A program made the position numbers and the translations under genes. The notes below the pieces were generated by a model that was not told the DNA's origin, searched no databases, and was given only the letters and a program-made list of their open reading frames with translations. 6,658 bases of DNA, taken from an uncultured Lachnospiraceae bacterium (GTDB lineage Bacteria; Bacillota_A; Clostridia; Lachnospirales; Lachnospiraceae). The stretch covers positions 1-6,658 of the forward strand of contig CAMMZE010000058.1 in NCBI GenBank assembly GCA_946529195.1, written 5' to 3'. Within the stretch, counting starts at the first letter, position 1. The number at the start of each line of letters is the position of its first letter. Positions 1-4,730 of this stretch are shown here, in pieces.

Positions 1-109
1 CTGCGGACAGATCTCTGGTAAAGTAAACGATCGATTCATTTCCGGTACGCTCTTCGTAAGGAATGTATTTCTCGCCGCCTGTACCCGGGGTTTTTTTGAT
101 TAATGACAT
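1..109 (-). CDS. 5' end of an unidentified gene, possibly a DUF362-family protein (truncated by window edge)
   Basis: Only the first 36 codons lie inside the window; the gene runs off the left edge. The ATG on the minus strand at 109-107 is preceded by a strong ribosome binding site (GGAGGTG, complement of about 114-120), which fixes the start. The visible protein begins MSLIKKTPGTGGEKYIPYEE and continues to a stretch VYFTRDLS near residues 28-35. That stretch resembles the opening of DUF362 proteins (iron-sulfur-cluster-associated proteins common in Clostridia), which often start with a VYFTKDLSPEG-like segment. This is a recollection of family sequence, not a search result, and 36 residues are too few to be sure. 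There is no signal peptide. The gene is divergent from the larB operon and shares a 152-bp intergenic region with it, so co-regulation is possible. Confidence 0.75.
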   Translation of the reverse strand, partial: MSLIKKTPGTGGEKYIPYEERTGNESIVYFTRDLSA

Positions 110-133
110 GTTACACCTCCGTTAGTAAACATT

Positions 134-151
134 ACTTATATTCGTATAAGT
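134..151. promoter_or_regulatory. Perfect 7-bp inverted repeat between divergent genes (candidate operator)
   Basis: ACTTATA at 134-140 and TATAAGT at 145-151 are perfect complements around a TTCG centre. The element lies between the two divergent genes, close to -10-like hexamers on both strands (TATAAT at 153-158 on plus; TATACT on minus, complement of 159-164). A dyad in this position is a plausible binding site for a regulator of one or both genes. It is AT-rich, so a chance palindrome cannot be excluded, and it matches no regulator site I can name. Confidence 0.4.
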
Positions 152-198
152 TTATAATAGTATAGCATAAAGAATTGTCGTAGAAAAAGATATAAATA

Positions 199-207
199 TG
201 GTAAAAT
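199..207 (+). promoter_or_regulatory. Extended -10 promoter element upstream of larB
   Basis: TGGTAAAAT at 199-207 fits an extended -10 element (TG-N-TAAAAT). Transcription would begin near 214, giving a leader of about 48 nt. No good -35 box sits 17 bp upstream; TTGTCG at 175-180 is too far away (21-bp gap). The alternative -10 TATAAT at 153-158 is a perfect hexamer but also lacks a clear -35. One of the two probably drives larB. Confidence 0.35.
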
Positions 208-261
208 ATGACATGTATATGAGAATCCGCGAAACGAGGCGGAGGACTTGGAGGATTTGCT

Positions 262-1035
262 ATGAGACAGAATGAATTGATAGATATTCTGGAAGGCGTA
301 AAAAACGGCAGCGTTAACCCGGAAGAGGCCCTTCTTCAGATCCGGCAGCAGCCCTATGCGGATATCGGTTTTGCCAAGATTGACCTGCACAGAAGCCTGC
401 AGCAGGGGGCACCGGAGGTCATTTACGGAGCAGGCAAGACCAAAGAGCAGATTTTAAAGATCGCCCAGCTGATGCGGGAGAGGCAGGATGGCCCTGTCCT
501 GATCACAAGGATGAAGCAGGAGGCAGCTGATTACCTGAAAGAATCTTTTGATGACCTCTTTTATGAGCCTTTGTCGGGAATCGGCATCGTCGGTGAAATG
601 CCTAAGGCGGATGGTATCGGTAGAATCCTGGTAGCCACTGGCGGTACAAGTGATATTCCTGTCGCGGAGGAAGCTGCTCTGACAGCCCAGTTTCTGGGCA
701 ATGAAGTAACACGCCTTTATGATGTCGGTGTTGCCGGGATCCACAGACTCCTGGATCACATGGACGAGATCATGGGGGCATCTGTCATTGTTGTCATCGC
801 AGGTATGGAAGGCGCCTTGGCCAGCGTGATTGGCGGCTTGGCGGACTGCCCGGTCATAGCCGTACCCACCAGCGTCGGATACGGAGCCAGCTTCGGAGGT
901 CTCTCCGCCCTTCTGTCCATGCTCAATTCCTGTGCCAGCGGCGTAAGTGTCGTCAACATCGACAACGGCTTTGGCGCCGCCTACCAGGCCAGCATGATCA
1001 ACCACATGTTCAAGGGCCAGCACCCAGACCACTGA
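262..1035 (+). CDS. larB: LarB, nickel-pincer cofactor biosynthesis carboxylase/hydrolase
   Basis: LarB performs the first step of nickel-pincer nucleotide synthesis in the cytoplasm: it carboxylates the pyridinium ring of nicotinic acid adenine dinucleotide at C5 and hydrolyses the phosphoanhydride, releasing AMP. The protein has 257 residues, close to the usual family length. The C-terminal half is the PurE/AIR-carboxylase-like domain, recognisable by GGTSDIPVAEEAA (127-139), the segment LYDVGVAGIHRL (152-163), and VPTSVGYG (201-208). The cysteine that forms a transient adduct with the substrate in the Lactobacillus plantarum enzyme (C221) corresponds to C224 in NSCASGV, and the catalytic glutamate (E180) to E183 in GMEGAL. 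The ATG is preceded by GGAGG at 250-254 with good spacing. It is the first gene of the larB-larC-larE cluster. Its stop codon falls inside a long hairpin. Confidence 0.95.
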   Translation: MRQNELIDILEGVKNGSVNPEEALLQIRQQPYADIGFAKIDLHRSLQQGAPEVIYGAGKTKEQILKIAQLMRERQDGPVLITRMKQEAADYLKESFDDLFYEPLSGIGIVGEMPKADGIGRILVATGGTSDIPVAEEAALTAQFLGNEVTRLYDVGVAGIHRLLDHMDEIMGASVIVVIAGMEGALASVIGGLADCPVIAVPTSVGYGASFGGLSALLSMLNSCASGVSVVNIDNGFGAAYQASMINHMFKGQHPDH

Positions 1036-1088
1036 TAAGAGAGGATGCTTATGAGCTTGCTCAGATAAGCAGACTCTCTTATCAGTGG
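1029..1088 (+). repeat. 60-bp nested inverted repeat overlapping the larB stop codon
   Basis: Three nested perfect stems are visible: CCACTGATAAGAGAG (1029-1043) with CTCTCTTATCAGTGG (1074-1088); TGCTTAT (1046-1052) with ATAAGCA (1065-1071); and GAGC (1053-1056) with GCTC (1059-1062). The whole 60 nt can fold into one nearly continuous hairpin of 25-26 bp with a tiny loop. The larB TGA (1033-1035) lies in the left arm. No T-run follows, so it is not a classic terminator. It could stabilise or process the mRNA between larB and larC, or be the outer end of a small inserted repeat element. Confidence 0.85.
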
Positions 1089-1089
1089 G

Positions 1090-1127
1090 GTGGGCGGACA
1101 AGACGCGAAGCGTCTCTGCCCGCCCAC
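1090..1127 (+). repeat. GC-rich hairpin in the larB-larC spacer
   Basis: GTGGGCGG (1090-1097) pairs with CCGCCCAC (1120-1127). Inside it AGACGC (1101-1106) pairs with GCGTCT (1110-1115) around a GAA loop, leaving small internal mismatches. It lies one base after the 60-bp hairpin and immediately before the next palindrome. The inner stem has the same pattern (GAYGC, three-base loop, GCRTC) as the hairpins that follow, so it is probably related to them. Confidence 0.75.
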
Positions 1128-1155
1128 AGTGCGCGATGCAAAGCATCGACGCACT
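1128..1155 (+). repeat. Hairpin at the head of the 37-bp repeat array
   Basis: AGTGCG (1128-1133) and CGATGC (1134-1139) pair with GCATCG (1143-1148) and CGCACT (1150-1155) around an AAA loop, with one bulged A (1149). It overlaps the first tandem repeat copy and shares its palindromic core. The same core recurs at 1179-1190, a perfect 12-bp palindrome TGCATCGATGCA, and at 1208-1222, CGATGC-TTT-GCATCG. Confidence 0.75.
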
Positions 1156-1233
1156 TGGGTGCAAAAAGCACGAAACTTTGCATCGATGCACTTGGGGGCG
1201 AAAAGCACGATGCTTTGCATCGACGTACTTGGG
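1143..1233 (+). repeat. 37-bp imperfect tandem repeat, about 2.5 copies
   Basis: The 17-base core GCATCGAYGYACTTGGG starts at 1143, 1180 and 1217, exactly 37 bp apart each time. Copies 1 (1143-1179) and 2 (1180-1216) differ at 5 of 37 positions; copy 3 follows only the first 17 bases and then diverges into the larC ribosome binding region. Copies abut without unique spacers, so this is not a CRISPR array. Each junction is palindromic (CGATGC, a triplet, GCATCG), as in REP-like or small non-autonomous elements. A frame is open through the array into larC but has no ribosome binding site, and its product does not resemble LarC. Confidence 0.85.
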
Positions 1234-1265
1234 ACTTGATAAATACTTACAAGCGGAGGAAGAAA

Positions 1266-2651
1266 ATGAAGACATTATTTTTAGACTGCGGCATGGGGAT
1301 TGCCGGCGATATGCTGATGGGAGCCTTATCTTCCCTGCTTTCTGAGGAGGAGCGGGAAGCTTTTGTGAGCCAGATGAACAGCATCGGCATTCCCGGCACC
1401 CAGATTGCGATAGAAGAGGACGAAAAGTGCGGGATCAAGGGCAAGCATGCCCGCGTTTTTGTACATGGTGAGGAAGAGCACAGTCACGATGTGCACGATC
1501 ATCATCACGAGCACGACCACGACCATGATCACGACCATGATCACGACCATCATCATGACCATGATCACGACCACGAGCATGACCACGAGCACGATCATCA
1601 CCATGATCACGACCACGAGCATGACCACGAGCACGACCACGACCATGACCACGACCATGACCACGACCATTGCCATGATCACGACCACGAGCATGATCAT
1701 GACCATGGCCATCACCACCATGCTTCCATGGCGCACATCGACCATATGATCAGTCACTTGAATGTGTCTGAAAAGGTGCGCTCTGATGTCAGAAATATTT
1801 ATCAGATCATTGCGAAGGCGGAGTCGACGGTACACGGCAAGACCATGGAAGAGATCCATTTCCACGAGGTTGGCACTATGGATGCCCTGGCAGATATTAC
1901 AGGCTGCGCAGTCCTGATGGAGAAGATCAGTCCTGAGCGCGTTGTGGCATCACCGGTCAATACCGGTTTTGGTAAGGTCCGCTGCATGCACGGCATCCTT
2001 CCGGTTCCGGCACCCGCAACAGCGCTGATTCTTGAGGGAATTCCGGTATATGCAGGCGCCTTTGAAGGCGAGATGTGCACGCCGACAGGCGCAGCTCTTC
2101 TGAAATACTTTGCGGATGAGTTTTCACAGATGCCTCTGATGCAGATCAGCGCAATCGGATATGGAATGGGTACCAAGGATTTCCCGGCAGCCAATGTGGT
2201 CCGCGCGGTTCTGGGAGAGACAGAGAGCAAAAAGGATGAAATCCTCCATATGGCCTGCAACATGGACGATATCACAGCAGAGGATCTTTCCTATGCGCAG
2301 ACCATTCTGATGGAGAATGGAGCCAAAGATGTATATACAGTGCCGATCGGCATGAAACAGTCACGGGCAGCTGTGATGCTCTGCGTGATCTGCGCGGAAG
2401 AAGACAGGCAGAAGATGGCAGAGCTCATATTCCGCCACACAACCACGCTGGGCATCCGGATCCAGAGGATGGAGCGCATGGTCCTGGACCGGAGCTTTCG
2501 CACAGAGGAAACCCCCTATGGTCCTATCCGGATCAAACGTTCTTCCGGCTACGGAGTGGAAAGAGAAAAGCCCGAATATGCTGATTTGAAGGCTGCTGCA
2601 GACAAGAGCGGTAAAACAATCCGTGAACTCCGAGAGATGCTTACAAGATAA
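1266..2651 (+). CDS. larC: LarC, nickel insertion enzyme for the nickel-pincer cofactor, with large His-rich insert
   Basis: LarC is the CTP-dependent cyclometallase that inserts nickel into the pyridinium-3,5-bisthiocarboxylic acid mononucleotide, completing the cofactor. The ATG at 1266 follows GGAGG (1255-1259) and gives the typical start MKTLFLDCGMGIAGDM. Upstream in-frame codons encode repeat-derived sequence and were not used. The protein has 461 residues. Residues 1-70 are the N-terminal domain; 72-152 are a His/Asp-rich stretch; 153-320 continue the LarC1-like part (EEIHFHEVGTMDALADI at 195-211; CTPTGAALL at 271-279); about 325-461 form the LarC2-like nickel/CTP-binding part (CNMDDITAEDLSYAQ at 331-345, IGMKQSRAA at 361-369). 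In L. plantarum the two parts are joined by programmed ribosomal frameshifting; here one continuous frame encodes both. Spacing to larE is about 20 bp, consistent with co-transcription. Confidence 0.95.
   Translation: MKTLFLDCGMGIAGDMLMGALSSLLSEEEREAFVSQMNSIGIPGTQIAIEEDEKCGIKGKHARVFVHGEEEHSHDVHDHHHEHDHDHDHDHDHDHHHDHDHDHEHDHEHDHHHDHDHEHDHEHDHDHDHDHDHDHCHDHDHEHDHDHGHHHHASMAHIDHMISHLNVSEKVRSDVRNIYQIIAKAESTVHGKTMEEIHFHEVGTMDALADITGCAVLMEKISPERVVASPVNTGFGKVRCMHGILPVPAPATALILEGIPVYAGAFEGEMCTPTGAALLKYFADEFSQMPLMQISAIGYGMGTKDFPAANVVRAVLGETESKKDEILHMACNMDDITAEDLSYAQTILMENGAKDVYTVPIGMKQSRAAVMLCVICAEEDRQKMAELIFRHTTTLGIRIQRMERMVLDRSFRTEETPYGPIRIKRSSGYGVEREKPEYADLKAAADKSGKTIRELREMLTR
1479..1721 (+). repeat. 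His/Asp codon repeat inside larC (nickel-binding segment)
   Basis: Eighty-one consecutive codons (LarC residues 72-152) encode 45 His, 26 Asp, 6 Glu and only four others (Ser, Val, Cys, Gly), mostly alternating His-Asp. The DNA is a degenerate CAY-GAY/GAG repeat with longer copies inside it: 1558-1594 is repeated exactly at 1600-1636 (42-bp offset, 14 codons), and a shorter exact part recurs from 1674. This indicates growth by in-frame duplication. Histidine-rich stretches occur in nickel chaperones such as HypB and UreE and in LarC homologues, so nickel binding or storage is the likely role. Cys136 is a possible extra ligand. Confidence 0.9.
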
Positions 2652-2672
2652 TATAAAAGGCAGGTGATTGAA

Positions 2673-3506
2673 ATGATTGAAACAGGCATTTCAAAGGAAC
2701 TGGCTGTTAAGTATGAACTTCTGAAAAAGCATTTGAAATCCTATGGGCGTATGATGATTGCCTTTTCCGGGGGCGTGGATTCCACATTTCTCCTGAAAGC
2801 AGCATATGACGCACTGGGAGATGATGTAATCGCGGTCACTGCCGTATCCTGTTTTATCCCGGAAAGAGAGCAGAAGGAAGCAAAAGCTTTTTGTGAGGCA
2901 GAGGGGATCCGTCAGATCATCCTGCCTTACGATGTATTGCATGTGGATGGAGTCAAAGAAAATCCGCATGACCGCTGCTATATCTGCAAGCTGGCCCTGC
3001 TGGGCAAGGTGCGCGAGATGGCACAGAGTATGGGAATCACCGCGGTCGCGGAAGGGTCCAATCTGGATGACAAGAGTGATTACCGACCGGGGGCAAGGGC
3101 CGTTGCAGAGAGGAAAATCTTAAGTCCCCTGCAGGAACTGTCCTTCTCCAAAGCCGAGATCCGTGCCTTGTCGCATGAGCTGGGCCTGGAGACCTGGCAG
3201 AAGCCTTCCTATGCCTGCCTGGCATCGCGCTTTGTATACGGGGAGACAATCACAGAAGAAAAGCTGAAAATGATAGACCGGGCAGAACAATTTCTGATTA
3301 ACCATGGATTCCGGCAGATGCGTGTCAGAATCCACGGCGATATGGCCAGAATAGAACTTCTTCCCGAGGATATGGACCGCTTTTTTGAGAAAGAAATGCG
3401 GGAAAGCGTGCTGAAAGAACTGACAGATGCCGGCTTTTCCAGGGTGACGGTGGATCTGGCCGGGTTTGCATCCGGCAGCATGAACAAAGGGCTTACTATT
3501 CGGTAA
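2673..3506 (+). CDS. larE: LarE, ATP-dependent sulfur insertase of nickel-pincer cofactor synthesis
   Basis: LarE adenylates the carboxylates of the LarB product and replaces oxygen by sulfur. The 277-residue protein is a PP-loop ATP pyrophosphatase: IAFSGGVDSTFLL (29-41) holds the SGGVDS nucleotide-binding motif (32-37), and AEGSNLDD (126-133) is a further active-site segment. The start chosen is ATG 2673, which has AGGTGA at 2662-2667 five bases upstream; a GTG at 2664 would add three residues but lies within that site. Three cysteines stand out: C102 and C105 in RCYICK and C182 in ACLASR. In L. plantarum LarE one cysteine at the CLASR-like position gives up its own sulfur, whereas homologues with three cysteines hold a [4Fe-4S] cluster. 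This protein should belong to the cluster type (inference). It is last in the operon; its stop lies in the terminator stem. Confidence 0.95.
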   Translation: MIETGISKELAVKYELLKKHLKSYGRMMIAFSGGVDSTFLLKAAYDALGDDVIAVTAVSCFIPEREQKEAKAFCEAEGIRQIILPYDVLHVDGVKENPHDRCYICKLALLGKVREMAQSMGITAVAEGSNLDDKSDYRPGARAVAERKILSPLQELSFSKAEIRALSHELGLETWQKPSYACLASRFVYGETITEEKLKMIDRAEQFLINHGFRQMRVRIHGDMARIELLPEDMDRFFEKEMRESVLKELTDAGFSRVTVDLAGFASGSMNKGLTIR

Positions 3507-3521
3507 GCCCTCTGTTTTTTT
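3488..3521 (+). terminator. Intrinsic terminator of the lar operon, shared by the convergent gene
   Basis: AGGGCTTAC (3488-3496) pairs perfectly with GTAAGCCCT (3503-3511) around the loop TATTCG, followed after three bases by seven T's (3515-3521). The larE stop TAA (3504-3506) is in the right arm, and the stop of the convergent phospholipase (complement of 3496-3498) is at the stem-loop junction. Read on the minus strand, the hairpin is followed only by TTTGTTC, so termination in that direction should be weaker. Confidence 0.85.
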
Positions 3522-4362
3522 CTATAAATTCACGGAGTGCGGGAAGCTCACGAAGGGCAACCTCACGGCCTATCTGGTAGACACGTTCAAGTTCTGCCGG
3601 ATCATGCTCAACGGAACCGATATTCAGCGGAGCATCGGGACGGATGACAAAAGCATTCCCGGCTGCCTCCTGCTGCCGGACAAATTCTATATTCCGATTG
3701 TAGCGGGCAGGCCTTGTTTCCAGGGCGCGGACAAGTGCCGGGTACCGGGCAAGCATAAGTCTGATCAGGCTGAAGTGTTTCATCTGTTCCTTGCGGTAGG
3801 AATCCGGCTGGGTCAGGATGACAACGTTTTTCTCAATTCCTTTGTGTATCATAAAATCCAGAGGAACAGCGTTGGCAGTGCCGCCATCCGAGAGCTTGCG
3901 GCCATGCAGAATGACCGGGCGGGAAGCAACCGGCATGGAAGCTGATGCACGGATCCAGAGCAGGTCATCACCGCCTCCCTCGAGGCAGTTGTGGTAGAGG
4001 GCTTTCCCGGTATCCATATCTGTTGTAACAACATAAAAATCCATGGGATTGGCGGCATAAGTATCAATATCGTAAGGATCAAGCTGATACGGAAGCGTTT
4101 CATAACAGAATTTTGCACCGTAGAGATCGCCTGTCAGAAGCCAGGACCGTATGCTGCAGAAACGCCAGTCACGGCAGAAACGTTTATTGTAACGGATGGC
4201 GCGGCCGATCTGCCGGGACTTCACATTACATCCAAATGCGGCACCGGCGGATACGCCTATGGCACTGTCAAATTCTATGCCGTTTTCCATCATGACGTCA
4301 GTTACACCCGCGGTAAACATGCCGCGCATGGCGCCGCCTTCCATTACAAGACCGATTTTCAT
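3496..4362 (-). CDS. Patatin-like phospholipase (YjjU-type)
   Basis: The 288-residue protein is a compact patatin-family acyl hydrolase. Family motifs are in order: the oxyanion-hole region MEGGAMRGMF (7-16), the nucleophile elbow GVSAG with Ser38 (36-40), and the catalytic-dyad DGG with Asp159 (159-161). All catalytic residues are intact, so lipid or acyl-ester hydrolysis is predicted; the substrate cannot be told from sequence. There is no signal peptide or clear membrane segment, so it is probably cytoplasmic or peripheral at the membrane. Length and layout resemble bacterial YjjU/RssA-like single-domain patatins. The ATG (4362-4360 on minus) is preceded by AAAGGA about 11 bases upstream, slightly long spacing. 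It is convergent with larE and overlaps it by 11 bp at the 3' end; nothing suggests a role in nickel cofactor synthesis. Confidence 0.9.
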   Translation of the reverse strand: MKIGLVMEGGAMRGMFTAGVTDVMMENGIEFDSAIGVSAGAAFGCNVKSRQIGRAIRYNKRFCRDWRFCSIRSWLLTGDLYGAKFCYETLPYQLDPYDIDTYAANPMDFYVVTTDMDTGKALYHNCLEGGGDDLLWIRASASMPVASRPVILHGRKLSDGGTANAVPLDFMIHKGIEKNVVILTQPDSYRKEQMKHFSLIRLMLARYPALVRALETRPARYNRNIEFVRQQEAAGNAFVIRPDAPLNIGSVEHDPAELERVYQIGREVALRELPALREFIEKNRGLTE

Positions 4363-4395
4363 TTCCAGATCTGTCCTTTCTCATATATTGAATGC

Positions 4396-4404
4396 ATCAT
4401 ACCA
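4396..4404 (-). promoter_or_regulatory. Extended -10 promoter element for the patatin-like gene
   Basis: On the minus strand 4404-4396 reads TGGTATGAT, an extended -10 (TG-N-TATGAT). It lies about 35 bp upstream of the start codon. No consensus -35 is seen at the expected position; extended -10 promoters often do without one. Confidence 0.4.
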
Positions 4405-4463
4405 CAAAAATCAAACAGCCGGACATCAAAATAGGAGTTGCTATACAGATTCTAAGAAGTGTC

Positions 4464-4492
4464 TTGACATGGAAGCGAAAGCGTTGTATAGT
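4464..4492 (+). promoter_or_regulatory. Near-consensus sigma-A-type promoter upstream of the protease leader
   Basis: TTGACA at 4464-4469 (perfect -35), a 17-bp spacer, and TATAGT at 4487-4492 (-10, one mismatch). Transcription should begin near 4499. This is the strongest promoter in the window and reads rightward into the structured leader and the S8 protease gene, about 230 bp before the start codon. Confidence 0.8.
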
Positions 4493-4498
4493 ATCAGT

Positions 4499-4651
4499 AC
4501 AGAAAATTGTACCCATGCATTCTCGAAGTGGATCATGCATGGCTCTTTACAAAAGAAAAAAGAGGGTTCCGCAGGGATCATCGATACAGCGGCAGCTGCA
4601 GGTACTGCCGCAGGTTTACCAGAGACTGATGTTTGACGCATCGGTCTTTTT
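4499..4651 (+). ncRNA. Structured leader RNA or small RNA, class not recognised
   Basis: Between the promoter and a terminator-like hairpin lie about 150 nt with successive perfect stems: CCATGCAT (4513-4520) with ATGCATGG (4535-4542); CTCTTT (4543-4548) with AAAGAG (4559-4564); GCGGCAG (4589-4595) with CTGCCGC (4605-4611); then the terminator-like stem at 4623-4647. CCGC (4569-4572) could pair with GCGG (4589-4592) instead of the third stem, a possible alternative fold. It could be a cis-acting attenuator or riboswitch controlling the protease gene, or an independent small RNA. I compared it from memory with T-box, SAM, cobalamin, purine, fluoride, cyclic-di-GMP, NiCo, 6S and SRP RNAs and saw no match. 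A frame encoding up to 50 basic residues (ATG 4515 to stop 4667) also crosses it without a good ribosome binding site. Confidence 0.5.
4623..4651 (+). terminator. Intrinsic-terminator-like hairpin in the protease leader (possible attenuator)
   Basis: AGACTGATG (4623-4631) pairs with CATCGGTCT (4639-4647), nine pairs with one G-U, around a 7-base loop, and runs straight into TTTTT (4647-4651). It lies 80 bp before the protease start codon and downstream of the strong promoter, so it would end transcription before the gene unless bypassed. The U-tract is short, so read-through is likely. Confidence 0.6.
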
Positions 4652-4730
4652 GTGTTTACGGCAGTGAGCAGATCAGATAATTCCAGGAAAGCCGGATGCC
4701 TGCAGAGCATGTTTGTAAGGAGGTAAGTAC

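Noticed and set aside
1029..1088. Intrinsic terminator between larB and larC
   Set aside because: The hairpin is strong but no T-run follows; the next bases are G-rich.
1143..1233. CRISPR array
   Set aside because: The 37-bp copies abut directly with no unique spacers, copies diverge, and no cas genes are present.
1215..1245. Separate promoter for larC (TTGCAT with AT-rich stretch near 1240)
   Set aside because: The -10 match is poor at any acceptable spacing; larC is more simply transcribed from upstream of larB.
1155..1265. In-frame extension of LarC by 37 codons through the tandem repeats
   Set aside because: No ribosome binding site precedes it, the encoded residues come from repeat sequence, and MKTLFLDCG at 1266 with GGAGG upstream is the family start.
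454..1275. Long minus-strand frame opposite larB
   Set aside because: It mirrors larB codon structure, has no recognisable protein features, and runs through the palindromic spacer; larB is clearly the real gene.
1326..1865. Minus-strand frame with a long Val/Met/Ile hydrophobic stretch, membrane-protein-like
   Set aside because: It is simply the complement of the His/Asp repeat in larC, which produces Val/Met/Ile codons automatically.
4561..4611. T-box antiterminator (GGTTCCGC resembles the conserved TGGNACCGCG)
   Set aside because: The core bases do not match, and no specifier stem or other T-box elements are visible; the downstream gene is not amino-acid or tRNA-synthetase related.
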